64,000 bases of DNA from Cryptomeria japonica. Taxonomy: Eukaryota > Streptophyta > Pinopsida > Cupressales > Cupressaceae. The position numbers were made by a program, and so were the translations under genes. The stretch is taken from contig NC_081409.1 of assembly GCF_030272615.1 (NCBI RefSeq), positions 243,779,924-243,843,923 on the forward strand, written 5' to 3'. Shown piece after piece: positions 1 to 10,873 of the stretch. The notes under the pieces are model-generated. The model ran no database searches, was not told the DNA's origin, and saw only the letters and a program-made list of their open reading frames with translations. Each line of letters opens with the position of its first letter. Positions within the stretch are counted from its first letter, which is position 1.

Positions 1-1191
1 TATTCAGATTGTCAATGAAAATCTCCATCTTTTCCTTTTCGGGCACATCTCAAGGATATCCTGAAACCATCTATCCCCAAAGTTGAAGAAACACCATGAA
101 TGTTTCATTATTTTTCTATTTGGTATTGTAGACATCTAGCATGGTGATTGCATATTGAATATTGTATGAGTATTGAGTGATAAATTTATTGACCAACTCA
201 TCAAAGGATCTAACAAGAGGTGTGAGTTTGGATAACCACTCCATCGTTTGTCCTCCCAATCTTCTTGGGAATAGCCTCATCAAATAGGTGTCATCATGGG
301 CAAATTCAAGGCTCATGGTACAAAACTCTCGAACATGATTGCGAGGATCGCTCTTACCATCATATTTGTCATATTTGGGAATATCTGAATTCGGGGGAAA
401 AGTTATCATGTTTAACCTCCTCTCAAAAGGGTAAGGAAAAATTCCGTTTAAGGAATACCGTATTGTGGTCCCCTGTTGCATGTCTTGCATTTGTCTTTGC
501 AGCATTTGCATTTGTTGTGTAAGAGAAACCAAGGGCACATTTGTTTGCCAAGGGAAGAGTTCTTCCCTTTCGTTTTCCCTAGTTCGGGTATGTGTGTGTC
601 CTGGTATGTTTGGCTTAGGTATGTTTTTCTCAGGGTCACATGCTTCCTCTTCTCTTTGTTGTTCTTGATAAGTATAATTTTGAGACCTTGTCCTAAAGAT
701 TTCAGTATCGAAGTCTTCAGGAATCCTAACTCCTTTGCTTGTTAGCATGAGAAAGTATTTTTCTTTGTCGGCCTCTATGAGTCTTTCCATACATTTTTGA
801 AATGAGGTGCTCTCTTGACATTCTTGGAGGAGCTCCTTAGAAATCTCTATGTCTTCTAGATTTGGATACTTGAAAGGATTTGATAATCTTCAACCCATAC
901 TGGACTCTGGTTGTGGTTCGCTTTGCTTGTTTCATTGAGAGCGAGTGACAATGGGCATCTAATAGAAACTTTATGTGACAAAGGGGATGAATTCCTCTTG
1001 TTCATGTTGGTCGGGGGTTGGTGGTTCAAATTGACATATGTTATAAGTGATGCAAACTTCTGAGAAAAAGCTGGATTGATCTTTCTTCCACGATTTAAGC
1101 GTTGGCTGAATGCTGATTTTTGGCAAAAAGCTCTACTTCTCAATGGCTCTTCGTCAAATTTGTTTAACTTTTCTTGAAGATATAAGCACAT
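1..1191 (-). pseudogene. gag: Gypsy Gag (retrotransposon gag domain), broken
   Basis: Gag packages element RNA into virus-like particles. The main open stretch (790 down to 119) contains the retrotrans_gag signature: YDGKSDPRNHV, then MRLFPRRLGGQTMEWL, then a segment with FDELVNKFITQYS. A Gln/Met-rich helix (QQMQMLQRQMQDMQQ) precedes it. After the stop at 116-118 the same frame still reads Gag-like, ending PEKEKMEIFIDNLN at base 1, with further stops at 71-73 and 50-52. Upstream, a second frame (856-1191) reads into the same protein, and the switch is near base 880. So one ancestral Gag has at least three stops and one frameshift. The zinc knuckle and pol lie outside the window. Confidence 0.8.
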
Positions 1192-1824
1192 ATGATGGAG
1201 AAATGTGCGATGAGATTTGAAGAGTTGGCAATTGATGTAGAGAAATCTATTCCGTTTAGCAAGTTTCTAGCAACTAGGTTGTCGTTTCTTAAACTTAGTG
1301 TTGTGATGAAGACTTTTTCTTCACAAAATATGAGGAGTGGTCATACATAGGTGATCAATGGTTTCCTTTGATTTAGTTGGATTACGATACTTTGTTTGAA
1401 AACTTAAGCCTACTTTTATCAAATGAAGGTTTAGATTCCCCCTCACGACAAAGTGCGTCAAATGATAAGAGCCTTCCTGATATGGAAAGTGGATTTGACA
1501 ACTTAGGTTTAAACTAGGTATGTTTTGATGATGGAATCCGTTTAATTGGCAGACCTTTTGATCGGTGTGATGATGTTACCTGATTTTGATAAGAGAAAGT
1601 GTTATCCTTAGCTAGTTTTAGATTTTTGACAGCTTTTGTTCTAAGAATGACTTGTTTGATTGTTTATTTGTTTGGAATAGTTTCTGATGTTCTGACTCAA
1701 GTTTTGCCTGATGAGGTCGACTAAAGATCTAAAATGGTGTTTGAAACTGATGTTAAAAATTTTCAAGAATATTCAGTTTTGCTCTTTGTTTTTCACAGTT
1801 TTACTTGTGTGCTAAGACAGAGAC

Positions 1825-2175
1825 TAGATGCACTAAAGTTTGACTCAGATGTGTTGTTTATAACCACCAATGCGCTAAGCTGCCTATGCTATGCACTAAA
1901 CTAGAGTTTTGACTTCTGTTATTTCAAGAATGGTTATGCACTAATCTGTCCTGAATATGCGCTAAAGTTTAGACTCAAAGCACTACAGTTTGCCCCCAAT
2001 GCATTGGGCTGATACTTCAACGCCCTAATATGTCCTTAAGAAGTGCTAATGTTTAGTTGCCAAATATTTAGATGATTATGCGCTAGTTTTGAGAATGAAT
2101 GCGCTAAGTTTTAGCCTTGACATGCCAAAGTTTGTTTTAGATGCGTTAGGATGTTGCTCCTACACGCTAAATTGC
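1825..2175 (-). repeat. Degenerate TGCGCTAA repeat block, gypsy-1 leader (inner)
   Basis: About a dozen imperfect copies of TGCGCTAA/TGCACTAA recur every 20-40 bases on the plus strand, for example near 1870, 1925, 1957, 2080, 2101 and 2163. The spacers differ in sequence. It is not coding in any convincing frame. Confidence 0.7.
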
Positions 2176-3692
2176 TCTATTTGTTTTGTTTTTGGGTTTT
2201 TTCTGGAAATTTTAACACTTTCTCAACTTTGATAGATGATTTTTAGAAGTATAAAATGCAAACACAGCACAAAAAAGACAACCATTTTTGCCTATTCTAA
2301 ACAAAGAGTGTATTTTCTGCGAGTATGTGTTCAAATCCCCAATGTTTTCACAGGTTTGGATACAAATAATACAATTCAGGTAGACTCTTTATTCAAAGGT
2401 CATCAACAATACCATAGCCCACTATTCTCGATACTCTGTCAGCTCAAACAGCCGTGTCACCCCCTAGGGGGCGCCCATTTTTTTGCCTTTTGCCAAAAAT
2501 TAACCCAAAGTGAATTGCTTCACAATTGAGTAGCTATCTTGGGAGATATATGGTGAGTAATCCTTGGGGCGGATTCTTCCCCACCCTTGCACTATGATAT
2601 TGAAGATGTCTAGATACTGCCTCAGCTCAAGTTTCTATTTCTAAGGTTCATAATCAAGATTCCTGTTCGACCGTCAGTGATAAACTCCCTCGGGAGGCTT
2701 CCCAACCTTTAGAACAAAGGCTTTACGTATCGTAAAGATACTGGTGGAAGGCTAACTGTTGCGTGAAACCGTTGAAAGGGACTTTCGTCACCCTCCACTT
2801 TTGATTATAGTGGGTTGGAACACCTGGTGATAAAGTTGTTTCCCACTTAGGTCGTTCCCCTCTCACCGACCATTTAAATGGTGCTCTAAGAGCAAATTGG
2901 GAGGGCAGACCTACTAAAGGTTGTAAATGCTTGAAATACTGAAAGCATAAGAGTGGTTTGGCTTTTTGGTCACCCAGTTAAGAGGAGAGCATATACCTTC
3001 CACTTTCGAGACAAGGCGGAAAATGATTCTTTTTAATCCCTCAAAGCAATTATTTGTTAATTTATATTTCGAGATGTTGCTCCAAAGCAGCATGGTGTTC
3101 TTTTTAACTCCCAAATCAGTGATTTTTTAAGCAAAGTAAATGAAATCCTGGTCAATAAAGCAAATTTTTCGAGATGGTCAACAAAATGAATTCGATAGGG
3201 GAAATATTTCGCTCTTTTGTTATATCTAGACTTGAAAACAAGTGAAGTTCTTTATGCAAGAAAAGTAATCGATCCTTTTAGATACCAAAGGATGGTGAGG
3301 TTCTTTTTAAGACTTTGCATAAAGAAAGGTTTGTCTTGTTCTTTTTAAAACCCAAAAATGAAGTGTTTTCTCTTCCTATGAAAGAAAAGTATGGTTTTGT
3401 TTGTTGTTCTTTTTAAATACTCCAAAAGAAAATGAGTTCAATTTTACTAATGAGGAAATGAAGAAAAATTTAAATAACTAACTTAACCAAGTTAGAAATA
3501 AAAAAATTTAATCACAAGCCTAAACTTAGTAAAAGAAAAATCTCCCGATCCTGCAAACAAACATTAGTTATCTGCAATAAAAACCAGTTAGAAAACCAAA
3601 ATTTTAAGGTGGACTTCCACAAGTCTAATTTTTCTGTTTCTGTTACAATTTTGTTTTTCTTTCTATGTCTACCATGAGCTAATCTACAAATC
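2176..3692 (-). other. Gypsy-1 leader, non-coding
   Basis: No credible coding region. GTTCTTTTTAA or a one-base variant recurs five times (about 3022, 3097, 3300, 3338, 3403), next to GAAAAG/AAAGAAAG purine tracts. A perfect 12-bp palindrome, CCCCCTAGGGGG, is at 2460-2471. Short open frames here look like chance. Confidence 0.6.
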
Positions 3693-3928
3693 CTATGCGC
3701 TACAAAATGGAAGTGATGCGCTATCAAAAAGCCCAGATATTCTACGATGTTGTCTTAATGTGCTACAGTGATCTTTTAAAGAACCAAGACCTACAAGAAA
3801 TAGAAGGAATGTTATGTGCTAAAGTTAAGTCAAGATGCACTAAGGTATGGTATCAACACGTTAAACAATCAACAAGATGCGCCAAAGGAAAGACCGGATG
3901 CGCTAGAAAATGGTATCCACGCGCTAAT
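3693..3928 (-). repeat. Degenerate TGCGCTAA repeat block, gypsy-1 leader (outer)
   Basis: The same TGCGCTA motif as at 1825-2175, again every 25-35 bases (about 3695, 3717, 3758, 3815, 3836, 3880, 3898, 3921). It lies 60-320 bp inside the PBS. The open frame at 3695-3979 exists only because the repeat lacks stops. Confidence 0.7.
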
Positions 3929-3991
3929 TCAAGTTTTCCGCGTACGTGCAAAGTTAGTCCTGCATCAAAAAAGATTTGATAAATGAGGTTA

Positions 3992-4010
3992 TGCCCCACA
4001 GTGGGTGCCA
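3992..4010 (-). other. Primer-binding site of gypsy-1
   Basis: Four bases inside the LTR end, the minus strand reads TGGCACCCACTGTGGGGCA. It resembles the TGGCGCCCACCGTGGGGC-type primer site of several plant gypsy elements. The tRNA is not identified here. Confidence 0.6.
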
Positions 4011-4014
4011 TAAA

Positions 4015-5440
4015 TGTATACCGGAAAAGTGGTGCGATGAAACAAATATTATGAATTCAAAACTAGTCCACACACCAATGGGACTCTTGGTGTAAGTTGT
4101 GGAGCTATATGGAATAGCTCAACTTCCCAAGGGATGTTCCATTGTTCTCTATCTCACAAGACCCCTTAAGCCAATGCCTTTGCTCTCAAATCATTGAGCA
4201 AAGGGACTTAGGGATGACAATCATGAGAATGAGGGATGTTTGATCAATCTAACATGAATGCAATCCTAATGTGCATGATATTAACAAAAGATGAACTAAA
4301 CTAGCATGTATATGATGATAAGATGAAATGATTAGTAAAAGAACTATCCTAACATGATACACTAGCTTAATATGATTATTGTGATAAAGAGAAATCTTTT
4401 TAAAATGCTTATTAGATTATTTCTATTCAAAGAGGGATTAAAATGCTTGATAAAAATGAGTATATTTTAGATGCATAAAACTTGGATCCCTGAATGATAG
4501 AAGAATGGCTCCATTTATAGGGAAAATAGGGTAATGAAGGGTCAAGATTGGATGATCCTATCAAGGGCCAGGATTGAAAGTTATCAATCCTTGTTTACAA
4601 TTCTCACCAATGAAATGGTGACAATTGTCAATATAAGACTGCTTGAGAGGAGATGCAAGAAGCATTAAATGCTTGAGAAGACCTTATGGTTACCTTAGGA
4701 GGTAAGGGTTAAGGTTAGGTTAAGATTATCCATTGGACAAAGCTTTTATCCAAAGGATAAACTCTTGTGCAAGCGTTAAAGGCATAACCATGGTCAAAGC
4801 AATGAATGCTTGATGAGACCCCTGGGTTAGATGAAGGTTGAGTTAAGCAAAAAGCATCTAACCATGCCACAAGGGTTAGTTAGCCATTAATGGTTTGGAA
4901 GACTTTCAAGGGTAACTTGTTGAAGACATAAAGCCTTTAATGGTTATTGAAGACTTTAAGGGTTTGAGAAGTGACTTCCCTTTACTTAGGGATGTGACAA
5001 TATTTAGTAGATGGGTTAGGCTATTTTAGAAGGGTTTAGAAGAATTTAGAAGGGGTTTTAGAGAAGAAAGTGGGAGATGTAGGAGAATGCAAGTGGATGG
5101 AGGGTAATTTTAATTAAAATAAATTGCTTCATTTCAACAAAAATAGATGCAAGTGGGGGGATTTAAATAAATTAGATTTATTTATTTGAAGTGAACAATT
5201 TTATTAAATGTAAATTTAATTAAAAGGAGTAGGAAGGGGATTTAATTAAATAAAGTGATTTATTCAATTAAATGATATGAAAGGCCTAGGTAAATTTAAT
5301 TAAATAAATTAAATAACTTATTTAATCAAATAGATGAATGTGAATGATTTAATTAAATTAGACTTAATTAAATAGAGGAATGAGAATAAAATGAACATTA
5401 AATATTCACTTAGGAAAGTGGTCATTTTTATACGTCTACA
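4015..5440 (-). repeat. 5' LTR of gypsy-1
   Basis: On the minus strand the LTR starts TGTAGACGTATAAAAATGAC at 5440 and ends TATACA at 4015. It has TG...CA ends and is about 1426 bp. The same family occurs as a solo LTR at 28606-29980. Shared features are the TGTAGAC start, the ATTAAAT-rich first third, the TTCCATTGTTCTCTATCTC block (4137; 28728) and the TGTAYACC edge. A PBS-like site follows immediately inside. Confidence 0.85.
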
Positions 5441-5446
5441 AGAACA

Positions 5447-8308
5447 ATGACAAACACTTCAGTTAACAGAGACATTCTGATTGGGAAATTGTCTTCTTTT
5501 GAGCTTGAAGAATTTGGACCTTCTGGAGCTACAAAGTCTGAACTTGCTTTTCATGCATCATCATCTACCGACAAATGTGATTGGAAAGCCCTATATGCAA
5601 AAGAATTGGAAGATATGAGGAAAGAGGATGAAGAATTTGAGCAACTTGAAGCCTTATTTGCTAGAAGAGTACCTAAAGGACCGATAGGAAGTAAGTATGA
5701 AGGAAAAGAACCTTTTAAATGTTTTGCATGTAATAAGATTGGTCATTTTGCATCTAGGTGTCCTGAAAGGAATGCAAGATTTGAAGAAAGAGTTAAGAAA
5801 TCATTTAAGCCTAATCAGAACATATATAGATTCAAGAAAAATAAACAATGCTACATAGCGGATGCAGAAGGAGTAAGTGATGACTTTGAGGATGAACCGA
5901 CAAGAGACTCTACTAGTAGATCTGACAATGGAAAGGAATGGGTGTTCTATGTTTTAAAGGAAGATGAACTAAAACCGGCTATCAAGAATGAAGAAAAGGC
6001 CCTGGCAGCAAAAGTTGAAGACAAGGATGAATGGGTAATTGATAGTGGATTCTCGCATCATATGACTGGAGATAAAAGAAAATTTATGTCCCTACAAGAA
6101 TACAATGGCGGTCAAGTCAGATTTGGGGATGACAAAGCATGTATGATCAAAGGTAGAGGTATTATTTCTCTGGATGGCAAGCATAATACTGATAATGTCT
6201 ATTATGAAGAAGGTTTAACGCATAATCTTTTAAGTGTTGGTCAAATGGTGGACAAGGGTTTCCAACTTCATTTTAAAGATAGAAAATGCAAAACCATTAA
6301 CAAAACTGGTTTGGAGATTGCAACCGGTACTCAAACTTCAGGTAATATCTTTCGCTTGAACAATGGTAATAAGACATGTTTGATTGTTCATATTGATGAG
6401 AGTTGGTTATGGCATAAGAGGTTGTGTCATGTTAATTTTGATTGTATTGTTAAGATCAGTTCAACAAAGGCAGTTAGAGATATACCTAATATTATAAAGC
6501 CTCATAATCTAGTATGTAAGGAATGCCAATTGGGAAAGCAAGTTAGAACTTCTTTTAAGAGCATACATGATAAATCTAATGATGTGCTTTATTTGATTCA
6601 CACTAACTTATGTGGTCCAACAAGGACTAGAAGCTTTCAAGGTGATAGGTATTTCATGTTGATAATTGATGACTATTCTAGAATGATGTGGGTGACCTTT
6701 CTTAGAGATAAGTATGAAGCTTTTGACAAATTAAAGATCTTTAAAGCTAAGGTAGAAACAGAAACTGGATTGAAAATCAAATGTTTGAGATCAGATCAAG
6801 GCAGTGAATTCACTTCTCATGAATTTAACAGTTATTGTGAGACAAATGGAATTAGGAGACAATTACCTGCACCCTGGACTCCTCAACAGAATGGAGTAGG
6901 GGAAAGGAAGAATACAACCATTTTGGTTACAGCAAGAACTATGATGATGGAATCCAAATTGCCTCACATCTACTGGAGAGAAGCAGTGAGTACAACAATC
7001 TAAACATTCAACAGAGTTCATATCAAAGGTGAAACCGGTAAGACCCCTTATGAATTATGGTTTGGATATACACCTATAGTTAAATATTTAAAAAAATTTG
7101 GAAGTAAATATTATATCAAAAGGGATGATTCAATTGGGAAGTTTGATCCTAGATGTGATGAAGGGATATTTCTTGGATATTTAATTCAAAGAAAAGCATA
7201 TAGATGTTATAACAAAAGATTGCAGAAAATTGTGGAGAGCGCTAACGTGAAAGTGGATGAGCAATACAGAAATCAATCTATATCATATGACAGGGAACCG
7301 ACAGTGGAAATTATCATAACTAAACTGACAATGCCTCAACCAGTACAAGACACTCACACAGTTACACCGACACAATCAAAAAATTCAACTGTGATTGATG
7401 ATCATAATAGTGAACCTGAAGTTCAGAAGACACCAAGGTATGTAAGTTTAAATCATTCTGAAGATCAAATCATTGGAGATAGGAACAAGGGAGTTATGAC
7501 AAGAAGAAGACTAGCAAATGAAGAGGTATTTCTTATTTCTCAAATTGAACCGACGTGTGTTATTGAATCTTGTAAAGATAAACATTGGTTAAAGGCTATG
7601 GAAGATGAATTAAATCAGATAGAGAAGAATGAGACTTGGACTTTAGTTCCTTGGCCTAAAAATAAGAATGTTATTGGAACTAAATGGGTTTTTAGAAACA
7701 AACTAAATGAGGATGGTCAAGTTGTAAGAAACAAGGATAGAATGGTTTGTAAATGATATTCTCAAATGGAAGGAATTGATTATGGTGAGACATTTGCACT
7801 TGTAGCTAGAATTGAAGTTGTTAGACTATTTCTTGCCTATGCAGCTTATAAGAACTATAAGGTCTATCAAATGGATGTTAAATGTACATTTTTTAATGGC
7901 AAACTTAAGGAAGAGGTATACATTGAGCATCTTGATGGATTTTCACTGACAGATGATAAAGATATGGTTTGCAGATTGAAGAAAGCTTTATATGGATTGA
8001 AACATGCTCCTAGAGATTGGTATGCAAGATTGGATAAATATCTTTTGAAGCTTGGTTTTACTAAAGGCAGTGCTGACATTAATTTATATTATAAGATCAC
8101 TGATGATGATATTCTGATTATTGAAGTATTTGTTGATGATATCATTTTTGGAGGTGAAGATAAACTGTGCATGGAATTCTCTAATAATATGAAGAATGAA
8201 TTTAAGATGTCCATGATTGGTGAGATGAGATTTTTCTTAGGTTTGCAGATTACTCAAACTAACAAAGGCATTTTTATCTGTCAAACTAAGTATCTAAGGG
8301 AATTGTTT
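5447..8308 (+). pseudogene. gag-pol: Copia gag-pol, Gag to RT
   Basis: One frame encodes most of the polyprotein, broken by TAA at 7001-7003 and TGA at 7754-7756. Domains in order: Gag zinc knuckle CFACNKIGHFASRC (about 5719-5760); aspartic protease with DSG in IDSGFSHHMTGD (about 6037-6070), where the residue after DSG is Phe; integrase zinc part ending CKECQLGK; integrase core with IDDYSR, SDQGSEF and GVGERKN for the D-D-E set; RT from about 7580 with GTKWVFRNK, YQMDVKCTFFNGKL and FVDDIIFGG, i.e. Phe in place of the usual Tyr before VDD. The 5' part of Gag is missing because gypsy-1 sits there. It stops at 8309 only because of the inserted element. Confidence 0.92.
8294..8307. repeat. Target-site duplication, left copy
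   Basis: CTAAGGGAATTGTT, repeated exactly at 10860-10873, flanks the insertion that splits the copia-1 pol frame. Removing one copy plus the insert joins the two pol parts in frame. Confidence 0.9.
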
Positions 8309-8472
8309 TGATTAATTAAAAATGGGAAAGATAAAGCATAAAAGAGGCAGAAAACAACAACGCCTGATCACCCACACATAGAAAAGTTCCCAGCCAAAAC
8401 AAAAAGGGAACACAAGACAAAGGAAGCAACACTAGACAACCAAAGGAAAGCACAAAGACAACACAGGGACAG

Positions 8473-10112
8473 CTAAATGTTTCTCATAAGTTCTTCAGCA
8501 TGAACCACCATCTGCTTCATATTGATCACAAAATTTTTCATTTCTTCCAGTTCTTTTTCCTTGATATCAACTTGTTTCTGAGTGTTGGCCCTTGTTCTTT
8601 TTTCGTGACCCTTCTTCTCCATCTGATCCTTATCACCCTCCTTGCCTTTAATATGTTCAAATTTGTTAATCAGGATGTTAATATGGTCAACAATGGCCTT
8701 AAGGATCTAGAAGTTTTTCTCAGCAATCCTCTTTACTGTAAGCTCCATCCTATCCACTTTGTTGACCAGATTGTTCAGGTTAGTATCCATCCCCTTAGCA
8801 TCTTTTTTCCCTTCCATCTCCTTCACCTTCTTTTCCGTTTCCAGAATTTTACTAACCATAGCCTCAATTGCTTCAGCCTTGTTAATAGAAACCATTAATT
8901 CTTTTATGTTTTTAGAGAGAGGCTTCTAGCCCATAGTAGCCTCTTTGATCACATTGAGGTCAGTCTTCAAGTCACTAATCTCTTTTGCCATTTTACTAAT
9001 GACCTTACAAAAACCCTTGATGTTGTCATTACCAATGTCACCATGATAGTCATTTTGATTTCCCATGTTGTTCTCCTGACCCTCATTCGGCATTCTCTGT
9101 GTGCTCAAGTTCTCCCCATGATCACCATCTAGCATTTCATCTTCCTCCTTACCCTTCTTATTATCATTTTTTTCAACCTCAGTATCCTCATCAGAAGAAA
9201 TAAGAATCTGCCTTTTCACCTTGTTTATCCCCTTACAGGTCTTCTTGGTCCTTTGGGTTTGCTTACCCATACCCTTTCTCTTCTTAGTTTTTATGAATTT
9301 ATCATCAAAATACTCGTCCTCAGAGTCTGAAAGGTCAGACTCCACAACAGTCCCCTTGCTCTTTCCATTGGTCTTCCCCTTGTTGCTGAAATCTTCAGAC
9401 TCACCTTCAGTTTTAGAGTAGAGATTGAACCCACTATTCTCACTTTCAGTATAATCATCCCTAATTTTTTTGCCTTTACTAATGGGTTTCTCAATAGTTT
9501 TCCCCTTCAACAGCTTATAAACTAAAACCATTAAACCTTGGTGGAGGGCATGGTCTCTTTGAGAGTCTTTATGCACTTCTCTAATAGTATGATCCATAGA
9601 GCAAGCAAGATAGTAAGGCAGACTGACCTTGTCACCATGACAGAAGTGATTAAGCAACACAAAATGATGCCCATAAGCCCTTGTGAATCTCTCATCCAGA
9701 GTAATGTAGCTGATGGTGGCAAACAACACAAACCTCCATGACCTACAAATACACTTAGGGGAATGGTAGGGATTATCCACCTTCACCAATTTCCTTTTTT
9801 CTCCATCAATGACAAGAAACCTATCCACAACCTTGTCAGACACACTTCGGTCTCTATAAAATTTAATACCTTCTTTAACCATACCCGTAGCTTCAGCAAT
9901 TACATCTTCGTCCACCTTCTTCATCTGGGTACCAACAAGAACCTTACCATTCTTCCATTTTTTATGAAATGCTTAGTGACAGTAGGGTCTTTGCCGCAGA
10001 GCCTTTCCATAAAAACACTCAAGCCTCCCTCTTGAAGAATCTCCCAGACTTCATTGTTTTTCTTCCAGTCTGAGCAAGAAGCCGATTCAAACCTCTTTTT
10101 ATTACCTCCCAT
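8473..10112 (-). pseudogene. Accessory ORF of unknown function in LINE-like insertion
   Basis: About 545 codons starting MGGNKKRFES at 10112. A frameshift lies in an A6 run near 9962-9967, so the open pieces 10307-9921 and 9924-8926 are one protein. In-frame TAGs follow at 8926-8928 and 8707-8709, and the frame ends at 8473-8475. N-terminal about 200 residues: globular, with WEILQEGGLSVFMERL, WRFVLFATISYITLD, GHHFVLLNHFCHG and HALHQGLMVLVYKLL. Middle: acidic and basic clusters (ESDLSDSEDEYFDD, KTKKRKGMGK, SSDEDTEVE) suggesting a nuclear, nucleic-acid-associated protein. C-terminal about 200 residues: heptad-rich coiled coil (KAEAIEAMVSKILETEKKV). I do not recognise a named family. The layout resembles the accessory frame at 37145-40364. 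Confidence 0.65.
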
Positions 10113-10306
10113 ATTACCCTTAGTTTCACAATTCTTCCTTATCTCAGATCTGTTATTTTCTCTGTGATCTCTGTGAAGAAACCTAACAATTTTGTTGTTG
10201 TTATGAAGAACCATCCAGAATCCATGCAAAGTAAATATAATATGACTAATAATAAAATAAGCCACGTCGTTGTAATGAACAATCATAGAAAAGTGAGGAA
10301 AAGGCA

Positions 10307-10858
10307 TTAGAAATTGTGATTAGCAAAGACGCGTTGCTTCATCTGGATACAGTCTAGTTCAATCATAGATTTTGCCTGACACTTGAGATTACTCTCACCA
10401 TAAAGGGCAATGATTTTGTCAGAATGACAAGCCAGGTTGGCAACCCAATCAGCACACTTGTTGGCTTCTCTATATACATGTGTGAAAATACACATTTCAA
10501 AAGTTTCATTAATTTCCTTCATAGTTTTGATGGCATTGTGTATAGACCAAGAGGGAGGGAAAACAGTATTCAAGCAATTAATAATGTTCAAAGAATCGCC
10601 TTCAACCCAAACTTTAGTGCAATTGGAATCCTTAGCAAGAACCAACCCATGATAAGAAGCAATGGCCTCAACAACATGGTTGGTTTGATTACTTATAGGA
10701 ATAAATTTGATAGCTTTGCATATTCCCCCTTCATCCCTTAAAACCACACCGCACCCTGCATTGCTAGGGTTACCCTTGGAAGCACCATCAAAGTTAATTT
10801 TCATCTATCCATGAGGGGTGCATTCCCATCTCGCCTCTTCTCTAGGATTAGCATGTAT
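10307..10858 (-). pseudogene. LINE ORF2 C-terminal RNase H
   Basis: Plant LINE ORF2 proteins often end in an RNase H that degrades RNA in RNA:DNA hybrids. The open part (10804-10307, 165 aa) has KINFDGASKGNP with the first Asp, HVVEAIASYHG with Glu, VEGDSLNI with the second Asp, and REANKCADWVAN with the last Asp, so the four catalytic acids look intact. The frame is readable 5' of the Met up to the insertion edge (PREEARWECTPHG), with a TAG just before the Met. Protein N-terminal of this, including RT, is absent by 5' truncation. Its stop overlaps a downstream ATG as TAATG. Confidence 0.85.
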
Positions 10859-10859
10859 A

Positions 10860-10873
10860 CTAAGGGAATTGTT
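10860..10873. repeat. Target-site duplication, right copy
   Basis: Exact 14-bp partner of 8294-8307. A 14-bp duplication fits target-primed (LINE-type) insertion rather than LTR or most DNA-transposon insertion. Confidence 0.9.

Larger units (their letters stand above)
1..5440 (-). mobile_element. Ty3/gypsy LTR retrotransposon (gypsy-1), 5' part
   Basis: Minus-strand element reading from its 5' LTR (4015-5440) through a PBS, a leader of about 2.8 kb, and gag, leaving the window at base 1. The LTR outer edge abuts the gag frame of a plus-strand copia element at 5441, so gypsy-1 inserted into that copia. The matching 5-bp target duplication (AGAAC at 5441-5445) should lie beyond the left edge of the window. 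The long leader and the Gag type suggest the Tat/Ogre or Athila-like group, but no pol is visible here to decide. Gag carries several stops, so this copy is dead. Confidence 0.85.
8308..10859 (-). mobile_element. LINE-like insertion with RNase H and accessory ORF
   Basis: A 2.55-kb insert bounded by a 14-bp TSD. Minus-strand order: LINE-type RNase H (10858 to 10307, beginning mid-ORF at the insertion edge, as in 5' truncation), a short linker, and a roughly 545-codon accessory frame (10112 to 8473), then about 165 bp of 3' sequence. The 3' end is AT-rich (CATTTTTAATTAATCAA) but not a clean poly(A). A second ORF after the RNase H is not part of the usual plant L1 layout. Alternatives are 3' transduction of flanking sequence or a chimeric retrocopy. 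Confidence 0.75.
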
